Below are positions 49,059 to 61,741 of a stretch of 64,000 nucleotides of DNA, one piece after another. Under the pieces are notes generated by a model, which was not told the DNA's origin, ran no database searches, and saw nothing but the letters and a program-made list of their open reading frames with translations. Source of the DNA: Syngnathus acus (lineage: Eukaryota > Chordata > Actinopteri > Syngnathiformes > Syngnathidae); the NCBI RefSeq assembly GCF_901709675.1, contig NC_051088.1:14363693-14427692 (forward strand), written 5' to 3'. The translations under genes and the position numbers were made by a program. Numbering within the stretch: position 1 is the stretch's first letter; the number at the start of each line of letters is the position of its first letter.

Positions 49059-51027
49059 TAAGATAAATACGGATGCGCGTAATTTAGGGCTGTCTGATTA
49101 CGAGCCGCCGGATGCTTAGCTACACTTAGCTGCTTGTTGTCTGTCTGTTTCAATGAAAAACGACGCTTCCGCCACTATTGCTTTGCCCAAATTATTTATG
49201 CTGTTCAGTGCAAAAATGCAGATGTGAAAGCGCTTAATATCTCGCGCTGTTAAATATGTCATCGTTAACTAAATCTTGTAGCCCTCGTTACTTCGCCTGC
49301 TGCCCCTGACAACCTGCATAATAACAGGACGAACATGCTGAAGACTTCCGGTCAGAAGAAAATTTTATAGCGGCCTCTATCGGTTAACACTATTAGTGCC
49401 AGTTTTTTCTTTACGCTTTTCGCGATCCAGTCATCATTATATAATTCTATTTTACATGAGTAGGAAGCATGTTTGTAGGGTGTCCATGTTTAGCTGTTAT
49501 ACTCTTAGAAAGTAGACACGCGTGAACAGTTAGTGGAAGCCCATAATTCACGCTCATGGGGGCTTGGAATGTTCTAATCCTTTGTCATACAAATGAACCA
49601 AGTGGAATAAAGTGCAAAGTGTTTCTCTATATTGTGTTCCTACTCTAATTAAGGTGGTAATATGTAAATAACTTTCATCCAAACAGTGCACTTGGATGTT
49701 TTATAAGTGTGTACATTTTCATTGAAAATTGATTGTATTTTGGTTTATGACAGGACAACGAAAAAACATTCATAAAGACAATCAAACAGGTCAGATGAGT
49801 GTAGAAAGTGCGATATGAAAACAGTGCCTAAGGAACGTTAAATTGTATGGAGGTGAACACTGGCAGCATCCGTCCTAAAAACATCCAAACAAATCATGCG
49901 AGTGACCTGCTAATGAAAAAAAGTCACGACAATTGCAGCTTTACAATCAAACCATGCGATGGCGACAAAAGACAACATTTTCTTGTAGTATCATTAAAGC
50001 GTTGCTTAACTGTCGTGTAGTTATTTCCTGCGTTTGCGGCTCCCCCTAGAGGCAACGATTATACATTTTGAATATTTGTCTTGACAGTGGCCCCCTTATA
50101 TACCAGGTTATATACCTGCAGCTTCACGCAGGTCCCTTAGCTTCACGCAGGTCCCTTATATTAGCAGTTTGGATAGAACCTATTTGTGGATTTCTTTATT
50201 CCAATCACACCAGCCCCAATATTACTTATTCATATTTTTGCGGACGGATGGATGGGTTCTCGTTTTTCGCAGCACACGCTCATTGAGAGTTTATCCTAAT
50301 TTTTTCCAATTAAGTTTCATCTTAGGTAGATTTTTGCTACGCGCATGTTGGTCCCCATTCCCTGCGGATATAGTGGATATCCACTGTGCCTAAAGTTCGA
50401 GGCTTTTCTGGATTCTGCCTTATGGTATGTTTTTATTGTCAACCAAAGTGTGAACCACGTGGCATCGACATTTCATTCTAAAGGGTTCAGTCTTCTAAAA
50501 AACATGACAGAAAATAATTACAATGACGCATTAATATATAACATGGAAAACGGAAGAGGGAATTATACAGCTCAACGTCAATTTCAACTTGACGGTTATA
50601 GGTCACAATATTTGCCCCTCGTTTTGATACCGCTAAAAAAGTGATGAATAATATGGTGTCATTTGCATATATCTGCATGCATTATTTCAGAGATTTTGTT
50701 TGAGGTGCATATTAAAATAAGACTGGGACTCGGGTACTGGCTAATTTCCCATATGACACCCACACGCCCTGCCCCCTGGAATGAATTTATTTGAACCCCC
50801 CGTCTCTCCTTCAACAAATGAGGGTTGAGGTGGGGGTGCCACACAAACGCGCGCGCGTGCGTGCGTGCGCACTCTGTGGTGTTTTCCGGATGACGCGACC
50901 AGCCGCCCCCACAGAGAGATGGACACGCACACACAACACACACAACAGTAGCGGCAGCAGCGATATGGCTGATCATCACCGACCGGGACGGCTCAGCTCG
51001 TGAGCCCAAGTCAGGAGCAATCATGCG
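49059..51027. other. Spacer upstream of p4htm
   Basis: This holds the p4htm promoter and leader (about 49059-49380), AT-rich sequence, a miniature element at about 50088-50393, and a GC-rich, CpG-dense zone (50840-51010) with a GCGT run that looks like a promoter for plus-strand transcription. A 19-base unit (agcttcacgcaggtccctt) is repeated in tandem at 50120-50157. Confidence 0.5.
50088..50393. mobile_element. Miniature element remnant
   Basis: The left end 'acagtggcccccttatata' and the right end 'atagtggatatccactgt' are roughly inverted. The middle contains 'catatttttgcggacgg' and 'tttttgctacgcgc', typical of a common fish repeat. Superfamily not assigned. Confidence 0.45.
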
Positions 51028-51273
51028 TCACAGCCGGCGGCTTTTGAATCCTCTCAGACGCAGCATAGAGAAATCCGGCAAATAGTCTTTTACCGACGGC
51101 CCATGGGCTGCGTGCTGCGTTTTGCTGTAGTTGCAGGACTTGTCGCAGTGGATCCAGCTGAGCGTGCTCCTGCGTGGATTACCATACACGAGGGGAACAA
51201 TAGTCTCCCACAGCAGAAGCACGACCAGGTCAGTTGCCGGCATATTTGAGTTTCTCTTCATTCTCCCATTCAT
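51028..51273 (-). CDS. Unrecognised small ORF, possible secreted peptide, 81 aa
   Basis: I do not recognise it. It runs from an ATG at 51273 to TGA at 51028. The N-terminal region has a hydrophobic stretch, LVVLLLWETIVPLVYG, that could be a signal peptide, followed by NPRRS and two close cysteines (HCDKSCNY), ending GFKSRRL. Codon choice is coding-like, with many CTG, AGC, GAC and CAC. An acceptor-like TCGTTAGCAG precedes the start by about 10 bases. It lies on the opposite strand within a CpG-rich promoter-like region, between p4htm and the PCTAIRE kinase. It may be a real terminal exon or a chance frame. Confidence 0.35.
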   Translation of the reverse strand: MNGRMKRNSNMPATDLVVLLLWETIVPLVYGNPRRSTLSWIHCDKSCNYSKTQHAAHGPSVKDYLPDFSMLRLRGFKSRRL

Positions 51274-51463
51274 TGTTTTGAAACTGCTAACGACAGAGCA
51301 ACTCGAACGTGAATACCTGAACGTATCACCTGTCATTACAGGTAGATGTTTTTAGTGCATAATAGCGCACCTATGTGGCACTCGAGTTCGAAACCTCTCT
51401 GTACTTGAGTGTTATTACGTATGCCCACGTTTCAGAGCCCAGTGATAACGAGTTTGAGATGTT

Positions 51464-51644
51464 GTGCCGCATTTAAACTACATTCGGAAAAACTTTGCAG
51501 CCAGCCGGGACTGCGGAACTTTCACTATGCCCTGTTCGGTTCACCTTCTTCCGGACACTCGCGTCAGGAAAGCACGGGGAGATAGAGGAACCAGCCGGAA
51601 GCACAGGGCCCGGAATGTGGACGAGGAATCTCTTGTCATGCCTG
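51464..51644 (+). other. Possible non-coding 5' exon of the PCTAIRE kinase gene
   Basis: GC-rich stretch ending in a good donor (CCTG|GTCAGT at 51645), followed by about 4.2 kb before the acceptor at 55891. A frame starting at its own ATG would run past the kinase start in another frame, so it would be an overlapping upstream ORF. Placement rests on the donor and composition only. Confidence 0.3.
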
Positions 51645-54600
51645 GTCAGTCGTGAGCTAACAGCACATTGAGTCCCACGAAATGAATGCGGTTTGCCAGC
51701 CGCGGTCATATTGACTTTCACGGGATGTTGTCGTGATTCGTGACGGTGATGTTCAGATCCACAAACATACGAGTAAAAGGCGGTCGAATGCAGCATAGTT
51801 TCACTTTCGGTCGCCTGTCTCTCTTCTTGATTAATTATTTAGATACATCTCAATGTGTGGTGCTTTAGTGAATACATTGCCCTTTACGCCAGTGCTGCAG
51901 GACCGAACATGTTAGTGCAGTGCAGGTTTATGGGGCAGCTTAACTTGCTTTTAATTGAACTGGATACTGAATAGCCCTGCATGCTTGTTTTGCTTTATGA
52001 TCAGTTGGAATTGCTTTTGGTGTCCTTATCTAAATCACCTCGTCAATGGAAATGTAGCAGAATATACTGGAACCCATAATAAGTGGCCTAAGATTTGCAC
52101 ACATACCAGGACAATGGCCTATTTGCACAACCCACACATTTTGTCCTTTTTTTCAATGGAGGATAAACAGTGGCTCGCCGCAGAGTAAACATATTACTGT
52201 TTGATTTTTCAATCATATGTTTTTAGGTGGGTGTTGTCCAACTTAATGTGTCCACTCTGTCATAATTGAAATTTCAACTCACATAAACACCTTTCAGAAA
52301 TTCAAAATGTATTCCTTAAACAGGACACAAAATGCACCATGTTCAAGGTAACATTAGCTCAAAATGTCATCAAGCTCACATGTCTGTTTGCAGTTAGTTT
52401 ATAAAAACAGTTCAAGACTTTGTGTTGGTCCATATAACATGACATCCAAATAATGAAACAAATATTTTCTTAAAATAATAGCCCACATGATATTTTGACA
52501 AAAAACATACTATTTTCCTTAAACATCTCCTTGGGATGCTGTCCACCTCTGCTAAAATCAGCTTTATCATAAACAGGTCATTTAATTCTAATTTCTAATA
52601 AATATATAATCAATATTGAGTGCAGTTTTTTATATTTTCTAAAACAAAAAGACAGCCTATTACTTTATGAAGGTGACGATATTTGAGCACACCTAATTTT
52701 AGACAGAGATGTTCCAATACAGCAAAGGTCATTTTGTAAAACAGCAATTTAAAGCTTTGTGACATGATAGGCAAGCACATCATGTCCAGTATTTCTTGTA
52801 ATTTCATCATAATGCTTCTGAATCCACACGATCTTTGAAAATGTGGCAAAGACAGAAATTTAATTTTAAGTTTTGCCATGGCTTTAATTGTTTTGTTTTT
52901 CAAACTGTCTTAATACACTGCCTGAAAACTCCATCAAGCAATCATATCGCCTTTAAATTACATGTAATTTTATTTAACACAGGATATGTGTTATATGACC
53001 GAGAATGCAGTAAAATTGATATGGTGAGTCAGAGTTTGGACATTAGTCATGCATCCTTGGTCTGCTATGACAAGCCCTTTTTGTGGGTGCTATTGAGGAG
53101 GCATTCCATTATGTCTGATTCTATGTGCATGCGTGCACACATGCAGAGCAATTCATGTTTCTAAAGTAGAGAGGCGCAGGGAAAAATGATAGCTGACTAA
53201 AACTTGTATTATGATGATTACGAAACGTGCAGCTAGGACAGTTCATTTTTCCTCATTAGCAGGACCAGTTGGCTGTGGAATGCCAAACTGGCAAGGATCT
53301 TGCTTTGCAACATTCATCTATGCATAGCGAGAAGGGTGATGTGGTTGGTGATGTGGCGAGACTTTTTTTTTTTTCTCTCTCTCTTCACTTCAGAGAGAAA
53401 CTGTGGTTTCAGTATGGGCCTGTAACCCAGCAACCCAAATGTTGCGCGTCCTGAATAAATCAGCCTGTGTTCATCCCCAGCCCTCCTCGGGCGTGTGCTA
53501 CTTCATCTCACCTCACCTCTGTCCTACCTTTCCCTTGCAAGCACATGTTCAGTCACACACGCATGCTCAAGGCGATAAACAGAGACAGCTAAACAATTCA
53601 TGGCATGGTTTTGGATGATTTCCTTTCACTTTTGGGTTCATTCGCCTACAAACCTTTGCTCTCCTGTTTTATTGTTCCATTTGTGCTGCACAATTATGTA
53701 TTCCACAACAATGCACCGTGTACCTCACAAGCTGTGTTTAAAACTCTGTATGTTCGTTTAAGACTCCATCATCTGGAGTGGCCATCCGTGCCTACCAACC
53801 CCCCTCGTCCATTTAGTGGGAGTTACAGCAGAGTGGTTTTCCGGACGTCTGGTGTTTCTGGCCTGTACTGTACATGCTGCAGCCTGAAGCCACATGTGTC
53901 CCCCCCCCCCCACCCCACCCCACACCGGTGCTGCTCTATTCACTGACGCTATCCATCCAAATGACTTTATTTATACAAACGATAATTCTTTTTGACAGAT
54001 CTGCAAAATGGTGTGGTGCAGTATTTCATGTATAGTTAATGAAAAGTAAGCATACCGTACTTCTTTATTAAGTCATTTCATGGATTGTAAATTATGTCTT
54101 CCATTTTTTAAAAGATATTATATGTCCTTCAGAAGAGACACTTAATCTTACTGTCAGCTGTAATAATGTAGTAATACTCGGGTGAGAAATTTTTTTGGTG
54201 AACCGCAGTGTAATTGGATTCCCGCTCCTATTTGCTGCATGCTAATTCCACCACATTAAAGATGAAGACTGACGGTGAATAATCACATCATTATTTTGTT
54301 TTACCAGCTGCTTTGCTAAGATGTAACATGTCTAGTCCCGACAATTTGGTGATGATGGCATGCTTGCATGAGGTGAACCTAATCTCCTTGTCTGAGCAGT
54401 ATTTCTGGAAAAACATGCAAATGAGAGGGGGAGGGTTGATACTTGGGTGATATGAAATAATGTCTTTTACTCTTTTGTGACCCTCTCTAGAGCGTATATA
54501 CAAGGTTCCAAATATACACAACTGGGCTAAGAGCAATTGTGAGCCGAGCGCATCTTCTTGTAGAAAACAGCAGTTGTCATGATTGCGACTCACAGGGTTT

Positions 54601-55891
54601 GGATTCCCTCACAGCTGAGTGTCTCTAATAGGCCTGAGAGCCTGAAAGAATGAATAGCTTTTGTTCCATCCTCCGAGGTTGAACACAAAGAGAAAGCCAA
54701 TGTTTTCTTGTATGTGCGTGTTCCCTTGCGTGTGTGTGTCTGCGTGTGTGTGCATGTTAGCTGCCAGGCACTTATGGATGAGATAGAAGAAGCAGGAAGT
54801 GGATGGATACAAAAATAATCTGCTGCAGTGGCCTCTAGCTCTAGGCCAGTGACACAAATTACAGAGAAATAGCACTAAAAAAAAAACTAACTCACGCACA
54901 CAGATATAGTATATGAATAATATGAATATGACTCTGAGTTGAAAAAGTGATCAGTTCACACTTAATAAAGAAGATAAAGTGCAATGTGTACCACACCACA
55001 GAAAGTAGCATACATCTTTGCTAGCTAGTTTATTCATGCCTACAATCAATGGCCACAACTTATTCTGAGTAGCTAATAGGTTAGCTCGTTACCAGCTAGC
55101 CAACACGACACTCTCATTTGCTGACGCCCACGTCACTCACCGGGGCAAGGCCATGTGCTTCAAAGCCATTACACACTAGTCACAATTGATAGGTTACATT
55201 TCAAAACAGTCCAAAAAACTAAAGTATTTGAAAGCAATCATGTTGTGTGTTAACCTATTTCTTTTTTTATTTGTACATTTGCCCTGCCCCCAGCCTGTTC
55301 CGACAAGCGGGAAGGAAAGTAAATCTTCCACATCAAACAAAATGCCTGAAGCACAGTCACGCTTCAATCGCAATGACATCATTTGCCACATTTACTTTTG
55401 TACTTTTCATTTTTGCCTTCACTTTTACCGAAAGGTCGACCTTGCAGAGTTTTATGTGGTGTACGCATATAAACTTTGTAAGAGCTTGCAAACCTTTATG
55501 TTCTCTCACATGGTTTTGTGAGGGAATGTAAAGGTTTGCACAATCTCACTTTTTCCCCTGCAACCTGTTTTCACCTTAGGGGCTTCTTAAGTGCCATTAT
55601 TGCCTGTACTTGTGTTATTTTTATCTAAGGGCCCGTCTCTCTCTGCCATCCTGTGTTTTGCATCCTGCAATGTTTGCACTTGGGATGCATAATGACAACT
55701 CGTGCCGAGCGAGCAAACAAGCAAACAAACACAATCATCGGGAGCCCAAATTACTTTTGAATATACGCAGAGGCCGCACTTGAGTATAATCACTGTATGA
55801 TGAAGTCAAATGGGCTGTATTCACATATGACGGTCTGAATGACCCCAGTCGGCATGACCACAGCATGATAATGGTCGTCTCTCCTTCTCAG
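51645..55891. other. Probable first intron of the PCTAIRE kinase gene
   Basis: AT-rich sequence with no recognisable coding exon. It contains a C run near 53897, a GT run near 54728-54750 and the strong hairpin at 55487-55540. Confidence 0.45.
55487..55540. other. 54-base near-perfect hairpin
   Basis: Arms 55487-55510 and 55517-55540 pair at 21 of 24 positions, around the 6-base loop tggttt. Size and pairing resemble a short microRNA precursor, but a small fold-back transposon remnant would look the same. Confidence 0.5.
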
Positions 55892-55922
55892 GCCTCGGGG
55901 TGCTGGCGTTGCACCTGAGAAC

Positions 55923-57639
55923 ATGGATCGGATGAAGATCATCAAACGGAGGCTGTCCATGTCTTTACGCAGTACTCGACCCGTTGATGACTCTCTTTCT
56001 GAACTGGCAGAACAGATGGCTTTGGATGAGCCATCAACAACCAGGGATAATGGTAAGACACACACTTTACGTATTCTAATATTAGAAGAAAACAAAAGTT
56101 GTAATTTCTGAAGCCAGGCAACAAACCATTGTACCATTGCAGGTAGAAAAACGCAATTGTATGTGTGCGTCTCAAAAACACGTGTAAATCGCGGATGTAT
56201 TTGTGTGAATAATTTTGACACAAATCTCTCCCTATACGTTGCGTTCGCCAAACTGCATGAGGAAAGTCATTGTGGTGTTGCCATCTGCTGGACATTTCTA
56301 AGAACTGCATTTGCATCACCTCAGACTGTGTTTGATTTTGTGTGTGTTCCGCCATATTCTGTCTCCAAATATAAAACAGGTCAGAGTGAGGGAATGTTTC
56401 TATTTCTCTTCTCTCACACTCTGAGAAAATGAGAAAACATACACGGGCAGCGTTGTTATTACAACATGGATATAGATAGAACATTATGACTTGACGGCCA
56501 ACTTCCCCATTCTTCTTTTTATGTTTCCTCAAGCAGTGCTTTATTTATTTAGCTTGATAACCGATGTTATTTTTAAGTCATTCCCAGGGAGAAATGGGAG
56601 CACTGAGGAGAAAGGCAGTAAGATGGCGGAAGTGATGTAAACGCTGGAGGGCATTAAACTTTGATTGGTCTCCTGCATCTTTTACCTACCATCTTTCTGC
56701 CTTTCAGCACACACATATATTTTGCTTGATCCGGATAAGTGAAAGAGTGGTGAAACATTCCTTCCTTACTCAACGTGCTAATCAGAGGCAACGTGGAGGC
56801 TTTTGCTGGCCTTGAGCTCTCACCTTTTTTTTTTTTCCCTGGAGGAGATTTGAGGGTGCTGAATGGGGGCTGTGAGAGAATTGTGTGGATTTCAGAGTAA
56901 ATGCTAAGCCTGAATGTACGGTGGTGGAGGAGGAAATTAGGGATTATTTAAAAAAAACAAAAAACAGATGTGTCATGTGGTCTCGTGCAAACACAATGAT
57001 TTTTAATCATCATGATGGAAATTGTGCAGTCATCAGATTCCCCCCACATAAGTATTTTTATTTTGAAGTTTATATATCAGTGTGTCTTACAGTAGCTATT
57101 CCTGTCATTCTATATTTTCTTTAGTTCTTGCTGCTTAGGTTTGATTTTTCAATGTGCATGTTTCACTCCATTTTTCTTTACCTTTCTCAGTTTCAGTCTT
57201 TTTCCTGCAGAGTATTCCTAAAGCTCCATGCATCCTAGCCAGCTTTTATTTTTTTTCTTACACTTCCAAAGTGTCACCCCAACATCTCAGTGTGATCTGT
57301 GTTCCCTTCCTTTGTTTGTCTTTTTCACATTGCCATGTCGCTTCTTTATCGTGGCGCTCCTCTTTGGCAATTCTTCCCTTCTTTGTCTTTTGTGGTTTCT
57401 TTTTCACACCTTTTCTTGCTCTCTCTTTCTTCCCTTTCTCTCTGCTGTGGCCGCTCCTCCGCAATGGTGTGCCTCAGAGCCGATGGTGGTGAGCGCCGTG
57501 CATCCTGCCTCCCACAGCGCTCCCTCCTTCCTGCGTCAGTATGCCGGTCATCTTGGCCGCACTGCCCTGCGCAGAGAGCCAGGTGGGGGGCTGGAAAGAG
57601 ACAGAGCCTATCTAAGCCTCCACAGGACTGGATCTCTGG
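55923..57639 (+). CDS. cdk16: PCTAIRE-type cyclin-dependent kinase, first two coding exons (CDK16-like)
   Basis: Member of the CDK16/17/18 group, kinases activated by cyclin Y and acting in vesicle traffic and neurite growth. Only the N-terminal regulatory region is in the window. Exon 1 is 55892-56052, with ATG at 55923; exon 2 is 57478-57639, ending in phase 1. The start MDRMKIIKRRLSMSLR is nearly that of CDK16 (MDRMKKIKRQLSM), while DDSLSELAEQM and the following EP...SHS..SFL.QY pattern also match CDK17. The KRRLSM serine is a PKA-type site in this family. The catalytic domain lies beyond 64000. Group membership is sure; the exact paralogue is moderately so. Confidence 0.8.
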
Positions 57640-60600
57640 GTATTCGCGCACACACGCACGAAAATTGCCTTGCTATCTTTTGCATCACTCGTAACACATT
57701 AATGTTGTTTCTCAACAATATATGCAATGTTCGAGTGTTGTTCTGGAGACAAGCAATCTTATTTTTCAAAACGCTCATCCGTTCTGAATATGATCATGTA
57801 CATTTTGTGCCACGTGCTGCTCTTTTGAGTTAGCGTGCCTCGGCCACCTGGGGGCAGTATAAGACATACAGACGCATTTACTCTACATAGAGATGGTCTC
57901 AACACTCAGTAATGCTGTATTTTCCTTTGAGGAGGATAAAGAATATAAACTTTTGAGTTTTGTTGTATTGTCTGTCTACATGTTTTGCGCGACCGTTTAT
58001 GTTCAGATATGAATTGTTTTAAGGGTTAAACTGCAACAGGCGTCCTATTTATTTGCCTGCCTGCAGCGTTACCCAGTGTGTGTTAGCACTCGTGGCCTTT
58101 AAAGCAAACTAATGAGGTTATTTGAAATATTGTGACTTGAGTTTACTGCCACCATAGAGCATTCACAAGTCTCAATCAACAAAAATCATCTGACTGACAG
58201 ATTTTGACTCACATTGGGTTACTTGCTTCTTAAGAAACCACTGTAGTAATTATTCTGCTAAACGATAAGGAGACAAAAATTCAATGATGTCGTTGCAGCT
58301 CCAGGAAATTAGAGCAATTTCGAGCACCCAATCCGATTGCTGCGATGTCACCCCTAAACTGCCTGTTGGGAGCATTTTCTTTCTTCCACAGCATCTGGAG
58401 ATTACTGTGATAAGGCAGCCAGCCATCGATATTGCCCTCAATTTATTTAGTTTTTGGGCAATGTCCCTAAATTTACAGTGAAGTTTCTATGTGCAATTTC
58501 AGTTAATGCCAGGTTTTAGTTTTTCTTTGGTGTGTGGGGGTTTTAAGCAGGAATAAAACATCCATTCATTATTCTTGGCCATCTAGTGTTTACTGTGAAT
58601 GTGGAAAGATAAAACTGTAATGACCTTAATCCAACATACACAAACACATGCTCACACAATCACTTTCCCTCCCTCTCTCTCTGTTAGTCATAATTTTGTA
58701 ATGGAACCTGTACTTTGTTCTATGATGACTTTCGGGGGTCTCAATGAGGCACTGTGACAGCTAACATGCATTGACATGAATTGAAGGAAGGGAAAAGAGG
58801 ATTTGGAGATGGTGAGAAGAACTGACTTAAAAGAATTAAGAGGATGGAAGGGCATCAGTGGTATCAGAGCGTTCCGTTCACAGTGGAATCATATTAGCTG
58901 CATTTTGTGAACTGCACACTGACTACAATAATATTCATTTTATCCAAACTAGTCTTGTGCATGCATGGATTGTAGTAATGAATAGAATGGTGCCTGCAAG
59001 GAAGTAATTAGCTTTTTTTTAATGTCACTTTGGTATTGTATGCGTAAATTACAGTGGCCCTGAAGTGCAAGTCTCAAAGGCAAAAAGTGTGGAAAATATT
59101 ATGACTATTTGAATGATAACAAATGCCAATAATCCAAATATCCATCTCGGTCAAATTAACTGATTTTCAAAAAATTTACCATTATTGATAACATTGTGTA
59201 AAAAAATGACCCATCTGCTTTGATTGTTTTGGTAAATACAACACAAACACATTTAAACTGAAACGTTCAAACACATACAGAACAGTTGCGCACTCCATGA
59301 CGTCATTCTGTGAAGTCTCTGAGGTAGCAAAGCCAAGGATCTTGTATGATGCGGTAGCCAGAACTAATGCTACTCTATTATTAAAACTCTGACAAGATAT
59401 GTGTGCTAGTCTGACGGTGGGTCTCGCTGACTCACTTTGCCATTTGGCAGTCAGAGCACGTCACAGCCTTTAAGAACCACGCGATGATGCAATCTCATTT
59501 TCTTGCTGCACTGAAGAGATGTAAGTCCTCCTTCAGTCATTTGCTAACTTGCTCTGTATGAGTATGAATATAAATACATTTTTCATCTAGGTAAGTGGTC
59601 CCCACTGTGGCGTATATATGATATGTTTTACTGTATGTATACTGTCGTATTGGCCAGCCGCCAGAGTGCTTCTAATGGGTTTGTGATTAATTTGTCTGGT
59701 AACTGGGTCGAATCTTAAGTACCTGCACAGCAAATTAGTCAACATTCCTCTCTGTTTGACTGAAGAAAGGATCATATTGAGAATTGCTGCTCATTCAAAT
59801 GTGATGCAACGGCTCCTTTCTCTCATGTGCATTAGCATTGCATTAACCGCTGTCTTTGATATCCCGGCACGTTCATTTGCTTGCACCAACATACTTGACT
59901 GCAGACTGGATTTCAGAACAATAGCATCGAGTTTGTTGAGTAGATGATCTTGTAAGTTTTTTTTGTACTTTTATTCTTAAGACTACCAAAGACTTGCGGT
60001 TTAATGAACATTTCTTTGTCGTGGATTATTCAGTTATATAAATAAAAAAACCAATTAAAAGTCAAAAGTATTTTTTTTAAAGGGGAGAATTTTTTGCTTG
60101 AAAATATTTTTGTAGTTTCTTAACAGGGAGAAGCAATTTAACAATTGGTAGTGTTCAACCCCATACATGCGTTAGTGCTTTCTTAAAATTGGAGGAAACA
60201 GACTCCTTGCTAACAACCTACATGTTAAAGGTGTGCTGTTAGCATAGAGTTGGCTATGGAATTTACTGTACATCAACTTTTCACAATGCATCATGAGGAA
60301 AAATGAAGTTTCTAATTTAAACGTTTTCATGATGACGAGTTATTAATTAAGATTCTATTTATCCTTGTTTTTGTAGTTAATTGACAACATGACCAGCCAC
60401 TTATACTTCACTGTCATGTTCTTACCAGAAATAGAAATGGATCTTTACTATGCTGCTCACGCTACCAAACCTCAATGTCGGCTTCCCGTGAACCCTAATA
60501 TCAAGAAATGCGTTTTTGCTCCTTGTTTGTATTCTCTGCTATGCTGTTACAGGCTCACACAATATCTGTATGCACAGTAGCACATGTTGGGCTGGGCGTG

Positions 60601-61575
60601 TATACGTGCACGCCCGTTGCTAGTGGATTGCGCTTCAGGTCCGTTGGGGAGGATTAGATGAGAATGATCAAAGTGGAAAGGAAGATAAGCAAAGATGGAG
60701 AGGGGGCGGGGTGCGACTCCAAAGTGTTTTAATTTCTGCACTCTAAAGAGAAAGTGAATCAAAGAATGATGCAGAGTTGCTGCAATAAAGAGGCTGATCA
60801 TGCAGAATAAATGATAGCGCTGGCTCCCCCTGAACGGGAACAACACTGTGGACCCAGACTGATGGGAGGCAGGCAGGGAGAGTGCTTGAAATAAAAAAAT
60901 AAATAAAAGAGAGAGAGCCAAAGATTGGTATCACTCGAGAGGGAGGAGGGAGGGTATCGGCAAGGTGAAGGGAGGGAGCCGGACGACTAACAACAGCGAA
61001 AGCTCTGATAGAACGCCAGAGGCAAGGAGGAAGACATCGAGCGAGGGGAGTGGAAAGAGGGAGAGGCTGACTCCAGTGCTGCGATGAATAGAGGAGGAGG
61101 AGGAAGAGAAACATGACGGAGAAGAGCGGGACCTCAGCATGGTGCAAATGATAACGCCGCATGGGTGTGAAGAGAAGAAAAGTCCCTCTTTATGATGACG
61201 TGGCAGTTTGGAGGGAAAAGCACCTGTCATGTTTGTTCCGCTGATGTTTTTTCGGACTGTCTCTGCAGCATTTCGCCTGCTTGTACCGTTTGACCTTCCT
61301 TAGTCAGCAGACAGAGTGTGACTGCGGGGAAAAGGAGGGAAGCATGAAAGGGAGTGTCTACGGTGCAACTAGTTAAGTAGAGTAAGAGCTGAGGGAGTTG
61401 TTGCATCGCTGAAGGACCACTCACTTTGTCTTGCCCCCCCATCTCCACCCCACCCTTCGGAAACCTTCTTCACTGCTTACCTCACCTGTAAGTACCAAGG
61501 AATTTGGGATTTTGTACAACTGATCTAGACTGAAGTTGGGTGGGACTTTCCTTTTGGATTTTTGAAAACAAAGCA
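57640..61575 (+). other. Intron of the PCTAIRE kinase gene
   Basis: No kinase-domain exon is found. It is AT-rich until about 60640, then GA-rich and GC-richer (60640-61230), which could be an alternative promoter ahead of the exon at 61576. Confidence 0.5.
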
Positions 61576-61741
61576 ATGGATGTGCCAGGCAACCCCAAAG
61601 GGTGTCCTGCAAGTGGCCCTCCGGTGGGAGACCCTCGGATGGTTGAGGTTAGAATGGGAGAGAGAGAGCCACCACTGAGGATGTCACCCTTCCGTATGCT
61701 CCGTGTGCTTGACTCATGCCGTCCTCCGGGAAGCCGCATTG
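61576..61741 (+). CDS. Candidate alternative first coding exon, product unknown
   Basis: The ATG at 61576 (AAAGCAATGG context) opens 55 codons starting MDVPGNPKGCPASGPPVGD and ending at a consensus donor, ATTG|GTGAGT. The frame ends in phase 1, the same as the second PCTAIRE kinase exon, so both could splice to one downstream exon and give alternative N-termini. I do not recognise the peptide. It could instead begin another gene, or be chance. Confidence 0.4.
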
